64,000 nt of DNA from Nocardia beijingensis NBRC 16342 (lineage in GTDB: Bacteria; Actinomycetota; Actinomycetes; Mycobacteriales; Mycobacteriaceae). The stretch covers positions 62,001 to 126,000 of the forward strand of contig NZ_BDBC01000025.1 of NCBI RefSeq assembly GCF_001612785.1, in the 5' to 3' direction. Of this stretch, positions 25,103-34,488 are shown piece after piece. Within the stretch, counting starts at the first letter, position 1. Every line of letters begins with the position of its first letter. The notes under the pieces were generated by a model. The model did no database searches. It worked only from the letters and a program-made list of their open reading frames with translations, and was not told the origin of the DNA. Both the position numbers and the translations under genes were made by a program.

Positions 25103-26599
25103 ATGCTGCGCTTCGGCACGGCGGGCCTGCGCGGGCCGCTGCGCGACGGTCCGGACGGCATGAACGTCACCACGGTGAGCCGGGCGACGGCGGGACTCGT
25201 GGCGTGGCTGCGTGACCGCTGCCTCGGCGGCGGCGTGGTGGTCGTCGGCCGCGACGCCAGGCACGGGTCCGCCGAGTTCGCCACCGCGACCGCGGAGATC
25301 TTCGCCGCCGCCGGCTTCCGCGTGACGCTGCTGCCGCGTCCGCTGCCGACGCCCGTGGTCGCGTACGCGGTGCGTGAATTGGGCGCGGTCGCGGGCGTGC
25401 AGATCACCGCCTCGCACAATCCGGCCACCGACAACGGCTACAAGGTCTACCTCGACGGCGGAGCACAGCTGATCGCCCCGGCCGACGCCGAGATCGAGCG
25501 CTGCATCGAGGCCGTCGGCGAGCCGATCGACCGTCTTCCGCTCACCCCCGCCGACGACGACGTGGTGCGGCGCTACCTGCGCCGCGTCGCCGAACTGCCC
25601 GCCTGGATCGGCGGATCGGGCGAGCGCGCGAACGTCCGGATCGCGCTCACCCCGCTGCACGGCGTCGGCGGCGAACTCGCCGTCGAAGCGCTCCGCGCGG
25701 CGGGCTTCTCCGACATCCATGTGGTCGAGGAGCAGTTCGCACCGGACCCCGACTTCCCGACCGTCGCGTTCCCGAACCCGGAGGAACCCGGCGCGGCCGA
25801 CCTGCTGCTCGCGACGGCGGCGCGGGTCGGCGCCGACGTGGCGATCGCGCTGGACCCGGACGCGGACCGATGCGCGGTGGGCGTCCCGCGGCCGGACGGC
25901 ACCTGGCGGATGCTGCGCGGCGACGAGACCGGTGTGCTGCTCGGCGACTGCGTGCTGCGCACCGCCCCGGACGGCGCGCTGGTGGCGACGACGATCGTGT
26001 CCTCGCGGCTGCTGTCGAAGCTGGCCGCGGCGCGCGGCGGCCGCTACGCGGAGACGCTCACGGGCTTCAAATGGCTGGCCCGCGCAGGCGACGGTTTGGT
26101 CTACGCCTACGAGGAGGCGATCGGCCACTGCGTCGACCCGGCGGCGGTCCGCGACAAGGACGGGATCTCCGCCGCCGTGCTGGCCGCGGACCTGGTGGCC
26201 CGGCTGAAGGCGGCGGGCCGCGACCTGAACGACGAACTCGACGACTACGCGGTGGAATTCGGCCTGCACGCGGGCGACCAGGTGTCGTTGCGGCTGGCGT
26301 CCTCGGCCGAGGCGGCGGCCGCGGTCGAGCGGTTGCGGGCCGATCCGCCGCACGAGATCGCGGGCGAACCGGTGAAGTACACCGATCAGCTCTTGGTGCG
26401 GGGCCGGATGCGGACCGACGCACTGATCTTCGAGGGTGTTTCGTCCCGCGTGGTGGTCCGCCCTTCCGGCACCGAGCCGAAGCTCAAGTGCTACTTGGAG
26501 GTGGTCGAACCGGTCGGCTCGCGCGCCGATCTTCCCGCCGCGCGAGCCGCGGCACGCGAACGTCTCTCGGCGCTGCGTGACTTCTGCCGGAAGTTCTGA
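25103..26599 (+). CDS. pmmB: Phosphomannomutase/phosphoglucomutase family enzyme
   Basis: A 498-residue alpha-D-phosphohexomutase. The catalytic serine loop is GVQITASHNPATDNGYKVYL (near residue 100), the metal loop DPDADRCAVG (near 255), the sugar loop near YAYEEAIGHCVD (about 333) and the phosphate-binding loop VVRPSGTEPKLKCYLE (near 450). Some relatives act as phosphopentomutases, which would suit its place after a nucleoside phosphorylase, since ribose 1-phosphate released there needs conversion to ribose 5-phosphate; the sequence alone does not decide. It begins immediately after the previous stop. Confidence 0.9.
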   Translation: MLRFGTAGLRGPLRDGPDGMNVTTVSRATAGLVAWLRDRCLGGGVVVVGRDARHGSAEFATATAEIFAAAGFRVTLLPRPLPTPVVAYAVRELGAVAGVQITASHNPATDNGYKVYLDGGAQLIAPADAEIERCIEAVGEPIDRLPLTPADDDVVRRYLRRVAELPAWIGGSGERANVRIALTPLHGVGGELAVEALRAAGFSDIHVVEEQFAPDPDFPTVAFPNPEEPGAADLLLATAARVGADVAIALDPDADRCAVGVPRPDGTWRMLRGDETGVLLGDCVLRTAPDGALVATTIVSSRLLSKLAAARGGRYAETLTGFKWLARAGDGLVYAYEEAIGHCVDPAAVRDKDGISAAVLAADLVARLKAAGRDLNDELDDYAVEFGLHAGDQVSLRLASSAEAAAAVERLRADPPHEIAGEPVKYTDQLLVRGRMRTDALIFEGVSSRVVVRPSGTEPKLKCYLEVVEPVGSRADLPAARAAARERLSALRDFCRKF

Positions 26600-26611
26600 C
26601 GCGGAAAGGGT

Positions 26612-27235
26612 TCAGCGCGGGCCGAATTGCCTGTCGCCCGCGTCGCCGAGGCCGGGCACGATATAGGCGTGCTCGTTCAGGCCCGCGTCGACCACGGCGG
26701 TGACCAGCCGCACCGGCAGGCTGGAATCCGCCAGCGTCGCAATGCCTTCTGGAGCGGCGACGACGCACACCGCGGTGATGTCGGTGGCGCCCCGCGCCGC
26801 GAGCAGTTCCAAGGTGTGCCGCATGGAGCCGCCGGTGGCGAGCATCGGGTCGAGCACGAAGACCGGCAGCCCGGCGAGATCCGCTGGCAGCGATTCCATG
26901 TAGGGCACCGGCAGGTGCGTGTCCTCGTCGCGGGCGATTCCGACGAATCCGATTCTTGCGTCGGGGATCAGCTCGGCGGCCGCGTCGACCATGCCGAGTC
27001 CGGCGCGCAGCACCGGGACCAGCAGCGGCGGGTGGGCCAGCCGGACGCCTTCGGTGGGCGCGACCGGTGTGGTGATCGCGAAGCGCTCCACCTCCGCGTC
27101 GCGTAGCGCCTCGTAGATCAGGATTCCGGTCAGATCACGCAGTGCGGCACGGAAAGCCGGATTCGGCGTACGCTCGTCCCGCATCGTGGTGAGCAGGGCG
27201 GCGACGAGTGGATGGTCCACGGTGTGGGTGCGCAT
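26612..27235 (-). CDS. upp: Uracil phosphoribosyltransferase
   Basis: A 207-residue type I phosphoribosyltransferase making UMP from uracil and PRPP. The PRPP loop VFVLDPMLATGGSMRHTLELL (about residues 120-140) and the uracil-binding C-terminus (NEHAYIVPGLGDAGDRQFG) are diagnostic. I take the ATG at 27235; TATCGT lies 6-11 bases upstream with no ribosome site, suggesting a leaderless start. The frame is open far upstream, but that region overlaps the divergent T7SS-associated genes. It converges on pmmB. Confidence 0.94.
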   Translation of the reverse strand: MRTHTVDHPLVAALLTTMRDERTPNPAFRAALRDLTGILIYEALRDAEVERFAITTPVAPTEGVRLAHPPLLVPVLRAGLGMVDAAAELIPDARIGFVGIARDEDTHLPVPYMESLPADLAGLPVFVLDPMLATGGSMRHTLELLAARGATDITAVCVVAAPEGIATLADSSLPVRLVTAVVDAGLNEHAYIVPGLGDAGDRQFGPR

Positions 27236-27379
27236 GAGGGAACGATAAAGTCGGTCGCGGACGCGCCGCCGGACGCCACCGAAGTTTTTCTCGATGCGGC
27301 GGAACCGAAACGGAACAGCGCGCGTCGAACCAAGTGGATGACGTACTCTGCCTGGGAACAACAGATGGGGGAAGCTCTG

Positions 27380-27700
27380 ATGCGAAAGATGTCGGCGGAC
27401 ACCGATGGCATCGCGGCCTACGGCGCGACCGCCCATGTCATGGCCGGTGAGATGGCGGCGGCAGGGGTGAGCGCGGCGGCCGCCGAGCCCGCGTTGCTCG
27501 GCCCGATCATGGGGCTGATCGGCGGTGACTTCATGGCGGCCTACGCCGCGGCGCACGCCGGGCACGTCGCCTCGATCGGTCAATTGTCGGCGGTGCTGAC
27601 CAGCATGGGCGGCGCTGCCACCGGTGCGGCGGCCGTGCTCACCGAGACCGACGCCGCCCACGCCGGCGCGCTGCGGAGCGCGGCCGCCGAGCTGGAGTGA
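27380..27700 (+). CDS. EspC-like type VII secretion-associated small helical protein
   Basis: The ATG at 27380 is preceded by GGGGGAAG, giving 106 residues of Ala/Gly-rich helical protein (MRKMSADTDGIAAYGATAHVMAGEM...). The N-terminus with a regularly spaced helix and short hydrophobic body resemble EspC/DUF2580-type ESX partners of about 100 residues. It has no signal peptide. It heads a tight run of four genes, the next a WXG/NlpC-P60 protein, so it may be the secretion partner of that hydrolase. The family assignment is from pattern and context. Confidence 0.6.
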   Translation: MRKMSADTDGIAAYGATAHVMAGEMAAAGVSAAAAEPALLGPIMGLIGGDFMAAYAAAHAGHVASIGQLSAVLTSMGGAATGAAAVLTETDAAHAGALRSAAAELE

Positions 27701-27704
27701 GCGC

Positions 27705-28814
27705 GTGATCGATGTCAACGCACTGGCCCAGCCGATCCTGGACCTGCTCGCCAGCTTCGGCAGCGGTGTGCTGCCCTCCGGCGGTCCCACCGACGCGCTG
27801 CGCAGCACCTCGGCCGCGGTCGACCAGATCCATCGGATGGGCCGCGACAGCATCAACGGGATGAACGACGCGTGGGACGGCCGCGCCGCCGACGCGGCCA
27901 CGGCGAAGGCGCTGCGGGTGCAGACCTCGGCGGCCACCATCTCCGATCGCGGCAACGAGATGGCCACGGTCGTGAACCAGGCCGCAGGCGAGGTCGAGAC
28001 GGGTCAGAAGGAACTCACCGATATCGCGCAGTCCTTCGTGAACACCGCGGCGAGCATGGGCCCGGTCCTGGCGACGCCGGAAGGGCTGACGGTGCTCGTC
28101 GGTTCGGCGATCGACCATCTCAATCAGGCGCTCAATGTCGTCGGCCGGGTGCAGAACGAGTTGCAGACGCACACCGCGTCGATGAACGACCTGACTCCGC
28201 CGCCGCCGACGCCGTCGCTGGCAGGCGTGCCCGCCGCAGGCGTGCAGCAAGCGGCGTCCGCCGCGTCCGGCGTGCTCAACGGTGCAGGCTCGTTGCTGAG
28301 CACCGTGATGGCCACACCTACCCAGTCGCAGTCCTCGCGCAGTTCCCGCGGCACACCCGGCACCTCGGGCACGCCGCGGCCGGACACCGGTTCGTCGGGG
28401 GCGCCCGACGACGGCAAGGGCGTGAAGATCACGCTGCCCGACGGCAGTGTCGTGGAGGCCCCCAACGAGCAGGCCGCCACGGCGGTCCGGTCGGCGATCG
28501 GCGCCGTCGGCACGCCCTATGTCTGGGGCGGCAACAGCCCGGGCGCGGGATTGGATTGCAGCGGGCTCACCAAATACGCCTACGGCGAGGCCGGCGTCGA
28601 CCTGCCCCGGCTCGCGTGCGACCAGGGCAACGGGGCCACACCGGTGTCGGCCGGTGACCTGATGCCGGGCGACCTCGCGATCTGGGACGGCCACGTGGCC
28701 ATGGTGATCGGCAACGGACAGTTCGTCGAGGCGGGTGACCCGGTCCAGATCAGCTCGATTCGAACGGAGAACTCAGGCATGGACTTCTACGGTTTCTACA
28801 GGCCGACGGCATGA
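27705..28814 (+). CDS. WXG-type N-terminal domain fused to NlpC/P60 peptidoglycan hydrolase
   Basis: The 369-residue protein starts at GTG, 5 bases past the previous stop. The N-terminal 160 residues are helical with a WDG motif at 57-59, like WXG100/LXG secretion domains of type VII systems; there is no Sec signal. A Pro/Ser/Thr/Gly-rich linker (about 163-237) leads to an NlpC/P60 domain with catalytic Cys285 (LDCSGLTKYAYG) and His330 (DGHVAMVIG). It should cut peptide crosslinks in peptidoglycan after export through an ESX system. It overlaps the next gene by ATGA. Confidence 0.85.
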   Translation: MIDVNALAQPILDLLASFGSGVLPSGGPTDALRSTSAAVDQIHRMGRDSINGMNDAWDGRAADAATAKALRVQTSAATISDRGNEMATVVNQAAGEVETGQKELTDIAQSFVNTAASMGPVLATPEGLTVLVGSAIDHLNQALNVVGRVQNELQTHTASMNDLTPPPPTPSLAGVPAAGVQQAASAASGVLNGAGSLLSTVMATPTQSQSSRSSRGTPGTSGTPRPDTGSSGAPDDGKGVKITLPDGSVVEAPNEQAATAVRSAIGAVGTPYVWGGNSPGAGLDCSGLTKYAYGEAGVDLPRLACDQGNGATPVSAGDLMPGDLAIWDGHVAMVIGNGQFVEAGDPVQISSIRTENSGMDFYGFYRPTA

Positions 28815-29152
28815 CCCGACCGCAAGTCCCCAATGTCACGGTGGCGGCGAGCAGCAACCGCTCGGGCACCATCTCGGTGCGCGCCACCGATCAGGGCATG
28901 CCGGTGGAGATCAAGTTCGAGCGCAGCGAATACCGTTACGGCGCACAGTCGCTCGCGAACGAGATCCTGCGGCTCACCCAGCGTTCCGCCATCGCGGCGC
29001 GGGCGCGGCGGCGCGAACTGCTCGCCGAGGCGGGCATGCCATCGGACATCCTCGACCGGCTCGGCCTGCCCACCCGCCAGCAGGCGGTGGACGAGCTGGA
29101 CCGGATCGACGACGCGGACACGGGACCGACGAGCTGGATGAGGCCGGTATGA
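28811..29152 (+). CDS. Conserved hypothetical protein in T7SS-associated operon
   Basis: A 113-residue soluble protein (MTRPQVPNVTVAASSNRSG...). The first half looks like beta strands, the second half is helical and strongly charged (RARRRELLAEAGMP). It overlaps both neighbours by ATGA, so it is made with them. I do not recognise a domain. Its place between an exported hydrolase and a YbaB-like protein suggests a cytosolic accessory or chaperone role, which is inference. Confidence 0.7.
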   Translation: MTRPQVPNVTVAASSNRSGTISVRATDQGMPVEIKFERSEYRYGAQSLANEILRLTQRSAIAARARRRELLAEAGMPSDILDRLGLPTRQQAVDELDRIDDADTGPTSWMRPV

Positions 29153-29496
29153 GTGCGGAAATGGACGCCCTCGTCGCGTCGGCCACCCAGAAGCTGGAGG
29201 CGCTGGAAGCCGCGCTGTACGGGTTGAAGCAGGTGCGTGGGCGGTTCACCTCCCCGGACGGCGCGGTGAGCGTCGAGGTCAACAGCGACGGCGCGCTGGT
29301 CGGCCTGACCTTGGCGGAGTCGGTCACCTCGCTGCCGCCCGCCGAGGTCGGGCAGCTGATCGTCTGGGCGTGCAGGCAGGCCGCCGAGGACGCCGGCGCG
29401 CAGCGATCCAAGGTCGTTGCGACACTGAACGAGTCGTTCGTGCCCGCCGCGGAGCCGCCCGCGGGCACGAATGGGGGCGGGCCGGATAGTGCCTGA
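29149..29496 (+). CDS. YbaB/EbfC family protein in T7SS-associated operon
   Basis: A 115-residue protein with a helical N-terminus (EMDALVASATQKLEALEAALYGLKQV) followed by the short beta hairpin FTSPDGAVSVEVNSDGALVGLTL and a C-terminal helix, the YbaB/EbfC fold. Actinobacteria often encode such proteins beside ESX genes, separate from the true nucleoid-associated YbaB next to recR. It overlaps the upstream gene by ATGA and closes the four-gene cluster. Confidence 0.75.
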   Translation: MSAEMDALVASATQKLEALEAALYGLKQVRGRFTSPDGAVSVEVNSDGALVGLTLAESVTSLPPAEVGQLIVWACRQAAEDAGAQRSKVVATLNESFVPAAEPPAGTNGGGPDSA

Positions 29497-29522
29497 CGCG
29501 GAAGGTCGATAGGCTTCCGCAC

Positions 29523-30779
29523 ATGGCTTCTGGAGACATCGTCCCGATCGAGCTCGGCCTGACCGACGGCGATCTCGTCACCCTGTGGGCACCGCGCTGG
29601 CGAGACGGTGACGACGAGTGGGAGGCGTTCCTCGGGCACGAGGACGCCCTCTACGGTTTCGAGTCCGTTGCGGAGCTGGCCGCGTTCATCCGAACCAACG
29701 CCGACAACGACCTCGTCGACCATCCGGCCTGGAAGGTCGTCGCGGGTCTGTCCGCGGTCGAGCTGGAGCCGGAGGAGAACTTCTCCTTCGATCTGGTCGC
29801 GGTGCCGGAGCTGGCGGCGGGTGAGCCCGACGTCGACACCGTCGCCGAGCTGGAGGACACGCTCAGCATGGTGCGCAACATCGGCGAGGTGTGCGAACTG
29901 GAGACGGTGACCAAGTTCTTCGGTTCGCATCCGGTGCTCGGCGCGTTGCCCGGCGGCGTGAGCGCGTTCGTCGGTCGCGACGGCGAGGAATTGTGGGACC
30001 AGATCGGCGCGGCCATCGCCAAGGGCTGGGACGACGTACTCGACGCCATCGACTCCGTGGTGCAGACGCCCGAGGTCGACGCCGAGGCGGTGGCGGTGGC
30101 CGAGGCCGAGTTGCTGGCCGCCGAGGAGAACGTGGTCGACGCCGACGACGCGGCCGACAGCGACGAGGACGAGGAGTTCGAGCCGGTCGACCTCGACGAA
30201 GAAGACGAGGACGACGAGGAAGACGAGGACGAGTCGTTCTGGCACGAGGTCGGCATCGACCCGGTCAAGATCATCACGTCCGAGGGCAGCGTCTTCACGC
30301 TGCGGTGTTACCTCGACGACGAGCCGATCTTCCTCGGTTCCAAGGGCTCGATCACCGTGTTCTCCTCCGAGCGCGCGCTGGCCCGCTACCTCGCCGACGA
30401 CCACGAGCACGATCTGGCCCGCGTGAGCACCTTCGCCGACGTGCAGACCGCGGCGGTGGACGGCTCGCTGGAGGTCGAGGTCACCGACGAGAACGTCTAC
30501 GTGCTGCCCGGCCTGGCCGAGGACCTGGCCGAAGGCCCGGAGGCGGTCGACATCGAACAGCTGGACCTGGCGGTCGAACTGTTCACCGACGCCGCCGACT
30601 ACGCCGACGACGACACGGTGGAGCAGGCCCTGGCCCAATCCACCCCGCTGGGCTGGTATGTCTCCTACCTGCTGAATCCCGACCCCACCCGGTTGGCGCC
30701 CAACCCACCGTTCACCGCCGAGGCCCAGGCGTGGCGGGAACTGGAACGCAATCTGGAGTCCCGGCTCGACAAGCAGTAA
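29523..30779 (+). CDS. Conserved acidic protein of unknown function (Rv3311-like)
   Basis: A 418-residue, very acidic protein without membrane segments. The two halves look related (each holds a WAP/FLGHEDALYGFESVAELAAFI or FLGSKGSITVFSSERALARYL-type block), separated by an Asp/Glu-rich linker near residues 195-237. Size and place between upp and add match the mycobacterial Rv3311 family, which has no firm function; it is often labelled primosomal protein without evidence. It starts 26 bases after the T7SS cluster but may have its own promoter. Confidence 0.8.
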   Translation: MASGDIVPIELGLTDGDLVTLWAPRWRDGDDEWEAFLGHEDALYGFESVAELAAFIRTNADNDLVDHPAWKVVAGLSAVELEPEENFSFDLVAVPELAAGEPDVDTVAELEDTLSMVRNIGEVCELETVTKFFGSHPVLGALPGGVSAFVGRDGEELWDQIGAAIAKGWDDVLDAIDSVVQTPEVDAEAVAVAEAELLAAEENVVDADDAADSDEDEEFEPVDLDEEDEDDEEDEDESFWHEVGIDPVKIITSEGSVFTLRCYLDDEPIFLGSKGSITVFSSERALARYLADDHEHDLARVSTFADVQTAAVDGSLEVEVTDENVYVLPGLAEDLAEGPEAVDIEQLDLAVELFTDAADYADDDTVEQALAQSTPLGWYVSYLLNPDPTRLAPNPPFTAEAQAWRELERNLESRLDKQ

Positions 30780-31436
30780 CTAGGCCAGCCGGATCCAGAC
30801 CTGCTCGGCCTGCCCGAGCAGGCGTTGGTCCGCGCCGTAGACGGCGGTCGAGGCCCAGCATTTGCGGCCCTGTTCGCCGTGGAATTCGCCCACCACGACG
30901 CAGCGCTCGTCGACCTGCGGAATGCCGTGCACGGTGGCGGTCATCGACCCGAGCAGCGCGGGACGTTGGAGCATGCCGGGCAGCGACCAGCCGCCGGGGC
31001 AGTCCATCGCGGCCCACAGCAGGGGCGGACCCAGCGGCACGGTGGCATCGGGCACCCACGGCGCGGCCACTCGGTTCTCGTCGATGCGGCCGGGTTCGAT
31101 GCGCAGCCCGTCCGCTCGGGCGCTGCCGCAAACGAAGCAGGACGCGAACATGTCGATGCTCGTGTAACTGCGCGTCGCCTCTACCGCGTCGTCGAACGCG
31201 ACCTGGTTCGGGGCGTCGCGTTCGAGTTCACCGCTCTTGGACTCGGCGATCAGCGTGTCCCCGTCGTAGAGCCGTTCGTCCCGCACGGCCAACGGCGTCT
31301 CCAGCGGCGGCGGACTGCGCAGGATCACGGTGACGGTCTGCTCGTCGCGCTGGTCGGCGAGCAGACCGGCCACGTAACCGCCGTTGCCGGAGTCGGGCGG
31401 ACCGTTGAACCGGCGGGGGATGCGCAAAGTCGCCAT
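30780..31436 (-). CDS. Hotdog-fold acyl-CoA thioesterase-like protein
   Basis: About 218 residues from ATG 31436. The N-terminal FNGPPDSGNGGYVAGLLAD resembles the helix start of PaaI/hotdog proteins, and the central GPPLLWAAMDCPGGWSL and the C-terminal beta strands fit a double-hotdog arrangement. It is probably a thioesterase or related acyl-handling protein, without known substrate. TAGCGT about 8 bases ahead of the ATG could be a leaderless -10. Its stop abuts the stop of the acidic protein gene on the other strand. Confidence 0.6.
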   Translation of the reverse strand: MATLRIPRRFNGPPDSGNGGYVAGLLADQRDEQTVTVILRSPPPLETPLAVRDERLYDGDTLIAESKSGELERDAPNQVAFDDAVEATRSYTSIDMFASCFVCGSARADGLRIEPGRIDENRVAAPWVPDATVPLGPPLLWAAMDCPGGWSLPGMLQRPALLGSMTATVHGIPQVDERCVVVGEFHGEQGRKCWASTAVYGADQRLLGQAEQVWIRLA

Positions 31437-31571
31437 GATCGCCACGCTAGCGAACCGTTTGCCGACCGGGCCGCGGAACCTTACCGCCGACCGCTTCCGT
31501 AGCGAACCAGTTACCGGCCGCTTGTTCGTTGCCGCACGGTGATCCGCGACCGCCTCCGGCGCGCGTGCCCG

Positions 31572-32669
31572 CTATCCGATGAGCACCGCGTATCCGGGCT
31601 TGATGATGTCGTCGATGATCCGCAGCCGCTCGGGGAACGGGATGAACGCCGACTTCATGGCGTTGATGGTGAACCGTTCCAGGTCGCTCCAGCCGTAGCC
31701 GAACGTCTCGACCAGCTTCAGCATCTCCTGGCTCATGCTGGTGTCACTCATCAGCCGGTTGTCGGTGTTCACCGTGACGCGGAAACGCAGGCGGGCCAGC
31801 AGGTCGAACGGATGCTTGTCCAGCGAGGGCACCGCGCCGGTCTGCACGTTCGACGACGGACACAGCTCCAGCGGTATGCGCATGTCCCGGACATAGTTGG
31901 CGACCAGGCCGAGCTGCGCGTCCTCGATCGCGCCGGGCACGCTGATGTCGTCGGTGATCCGCACGCCGTGGCCGAGCCGGTCACACCCACAGAACGCGAG
32001 CGCCTCGTGGATGGACGGCAGACCGAAGGCCTCGCCGGCGTGGATGGTGAAGTGCGCGCTGTTGGCGCGCATGTATTCGAACGCGTCCAGATGCCTGCTC
32101 GGCGGGTAACCGGCCTCCGCGCCCGCGATGTCGAAACCGCCGACCCCGCGATCGCGGAAGCGCACCGTCAGCTCCGCGATCTCCCGGGAGCGCGCGGCAT
32201 GCCGCATCGCGGTGAGCAGGCAGGTCACCACGATCGGGTGTCCGCTCTCGGCGGCGGCCGCCTCGCCTTCGCGGAATCCGGCCAGCGTGTGCTCGACCAC
32301 CTCGTCCAGGGTGAGTCCGCGCTCCAAGTGCTGTTCGGGGGCGAACCGGACCTCCGCGTAGACGACGCCGTCGGCGGCGAGGTCCTCGGCGCATTCGCGG
32401 GCGACCCGGCGCAGGCCCTCCGGGGTCTGCATCACGGCGACGGTGTGCGCGAAGGTTTCCAGGTACCGTTCCAGCGATCCGCTGTCGGCCGCATCGCGGA
32501 ACCAGGCCGCCAGCGACGCCTCGTCGTCGGCGGGTAGCTCCTGGTAGCCGCAGTGCGCGGCGAGTTCCAGCACCGTCGCGGGCCGCAGGCCACCGTCGAG
32601 GTGGTCGTGCAGCAGCGCTTTGGGCGCTTGGCGGATCGAGGCGAGAGTCAGAGGCATCGGTCCAGTCAT
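31572..32669 (-). CDS. add: Adenosine deaminase
   Basis: A 365-residue metal-dependent deaminase converting adenosine to inosine. Zinc ligands are in LHDHLDGG near the start; further active-site blocks are TIHAGEAFGLPSI (His, Glu), LGHGVRI (His) and TVNTDNRLMSDTSMS (Asp-Asp pair). I chose the ATG at 32669 because homologous sequence begins there; the frame remains open 198 bases upstream. Together with the purine nucleoside phosphorylase, deoA and cdd it forms the nucleoside salvage set of the window. Confidence 0.95.
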   Translation of the reverse strand: MTGPMPLTLASIRQAPKALLHDHLDGGLRPATVLELAAHCGYQELPADDEASLAAWFRDAADSGSLERYLETFAHTVAVMQTPEGLRRVARECAEDLAADGVVYAEVRFAPEQHLERGLTLDEVVEHTLAGFREGEAAAAESGHPIVVTCLLTAMRHAARSREIAELTVRFRDRGVGGFDIAGAEAGYPPSRHLDAFEYMRANSAHFTIHAGEAFGLPSIHEALAFCGCDRLGHGVRITDDISVPGAIEDAQLGLVANYVRDMRIPLELCPSSNVQTGAVPSLDKHPFDLLARLRFRVTVNTDNRLMSDTSMSQEMLKLVETFGYGWSDLERFTINAMKSAFIPFPERLRIIDDIIKPGYAVLIG

Positions 32670-33198
32670 GTATCGACGGTAGCCGCAGCGCGCCGAAACG
32701 GCAGCCGACTCGGGCCGTAACCCCCATCTCGTTGCCCGCCGGATGCGGGCCGGTCCACAACCGGACACCGCCAGGTTCTGCATCACACCCGTCGGCCCCA
32801 TTCCGCCCCCGCGCCGAATGCGTGCGGACGCCACCAGGCGTCCGGCACGATCAGAGTCGTACGACAAGCTCCGTCGCCGAACACTCCCTCGCGCGTGAAA
32901 TCCGACTCTCGCCGCGCGGACGAGCTACCGGGCAGCCGTGGCTGAGAACCACGACTGGTGTGTCGTCGCCCGCGCTGCCTCGATGCTCAGCGGGGGCGCG
33001 AGCCATGCGGTGCGTGTCTGACCTGGCATCGGCTCGTGCTGCTGCGCCTTGCACGCGAATGCGGCACGACCTGCCGCTGCGTGCGACGGTCGCAGACCGG
33101 CAATGCCCGGGCGATGCTCGGCAGCCGCGGGGTCAGCGCGGAGGCAGAGACCGGGCGAGCGATTCGGGACACCATTGCCCGCGACAACCCCGGATGAC
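32670..33198. other. Intergenic region between add and deoA
   Basis: 529 bp without a supported gene. Frames on both strands translate to Arg/Ala-rich shadows without motifs or ribosome sites. No repeat of the palindromic family is recognised. The add promoter must lie at the left end. This is longer than the spacing I would expect for the corresponding mycobacterial genes, and something short may be missed. Confidence 0.4.
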
Positions 33199-34488
33199 TC
33201 AGGACAAGATGCGGTCGAGAACCAACGAGTCCGGAGCGGGCGCGGCGCCGGTTCCGATCGTGACGGCGTCGCGCAAGGCCGCGATAGCCCCGGGAAACGC
33301 CTCGGGCGTATCGGTGTGCAGGGTGAGCAGCGGCTGACCTGCTGTTACGGCGTCACCGGGCTTGGCGTGCATCTCGACACCCGCACCGAACTGCACGGGA
33401 TCGCCCTGACGCGCGCGGCCAGCGCCGAGGCGCCAGGCGGCGATACCGACCCCCATCGCGTCCAGCCGGGTCAGCACGCCGTCGGCGTCGGCGCGCACGG
33501 TTTCGGTGTGTTTCGCGATAGGTAGCTTCGCGTCCGGGTCGCCGCCCTGTGCCCGGACCATCGCGCGCCAGTGATCCATCGCCCTGCCGTCGGCCAGCGC
33601 GTCGGCGGGGTCGGTGTTCAGACCGGCCAGCGCGACCATCTCGCGAGCCAACGCGATGGTCAGCTCGACGACGTCGGCGGGGCCGCCGCCCGCGAGCACC
33701 TCCACCGATTCCGCGACCTCCAGGGCGTTGCCCGCGGTGCGGCCGAGCGGGGTATCCATGGCGGTGAGCAGGGCCACCGTCCGCACGCCCGCGTCGGCGC
33801 CGAGCTCGACCATCGCGGTGGCCAGCTCGCGCGCACCCTCCATGGTCTTCAAGAAAGCGCCGGAGCCCACCTTGACGTCCAGCAACAGCGCCGCGGTGCC
33901 TTCGGCGATCTTCTTGCTCATGATCGAGCTGGCGATCAGCGGGATCGATTCGACCGTGCCGGTGACGTCGCGCAACGCGTAGAGCCGCCGGTCGGCGGGT
34001 GCGAGATCGGCGCCCGCCGCGCAGATCACCGCACCGATGCCGGGATCGGCCAGCAGCTCACGCATCCGCGCCGCGGGCACGTCCGCCTGCCAGCCGGGAA
34101 TCGATTCCAGCTTGTCCAGGGTGCCGCCGGTATGCCCGAGACCGCGCCCGGACAACTGCGGCACCGCCGCGCCGCACGCCGCGACCAGCGGCGCGAGCGG
34201 CAACGTGATCTTGTCGCCCACCCCGCCGGTGGAGTGCTTGTCCACGGTCGGACGCGGCAGGCCGGTGAGGTCCATGCGCCGCCCGGAGGCGATCATCGCG
34301 GCGGTCCACCGCGCCGTCTCCCGCCGCGTCATTCCGCGCCAGACGATCGCCATGGCCAGCGCGGACATCTGCTCGTCGGCCACCGCGCCGCGGGTGAAGC
34401 CGTCGATCACCCAGTCGATCTGCGCGTCCGACAGCTCGCCGCCGTCGCGCTTGGCAGTGATGATCGAAACCGCGTCCAGTGCCGTCAC
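33199..34488 (-). CDS. deoA: Thymidine phosphorylase
   Basis: A 429-residue pyrimidine nucleoside phosphorylase starting at GTG 34488. The N-terminal helical domain (DAVSIITAKRDGGELSDAQIDWVIDGF) is followed by VDKHSTGGVGDKITLPLAPL (phosphate site) and the family signature SGRGLGHTGGTLDKLESIPG, with the C-terminal domain carrying DPVQFGAGVEMHAKPGD. It releases deoxyribose 1-phosphate from thymidine. cdd lies 245 bases upstream on the same strand; that gap holds nothing I recognise. Confidence 0.94.
   Translation of the reverse strand: MTALDAVSIITAKRDGGELSDAQIDWVIDGFTRGAVADEQMSALAMAIVWRGMTRRETARWTAAMIASGRRMDLTGLPRPTVDKHSTGGVGDKITLPLAPLVAACGAAVPQLSGRGLGHTGGTLDKLESIPGWQADVPAARMRELLADPGIGAVICAAGADLAPADRRLYALRDVTGTVESIPLIASSIMSKKIAEGTAALLLDVKVGSGAFLKTMEGARELATAMVELGADAGVRTVALLTAMDTPLGRTAGNALEVAESVEVLAGGGPADVVELTIALAREMVALAGLNTDPADALADGRAMDHWRAMVRAQGGDPDAKLPIAKHTETVRADADGVLTRLDAMGVGIAAWRLGAGRARQGDPVQFGAGVEMHAKPGDAVTAGQPLLTLHTDTPEAFPGAIAALRDAVTIGTGAAPAPDSLVLDRILS

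Noticed and set aside
32670..33198. Small pilin or other gene between add and deoA
   Set aside because: A small gene lies near add in mycobacteria, but no frame here has a signal peptide, membrane helix or start signal to support one.
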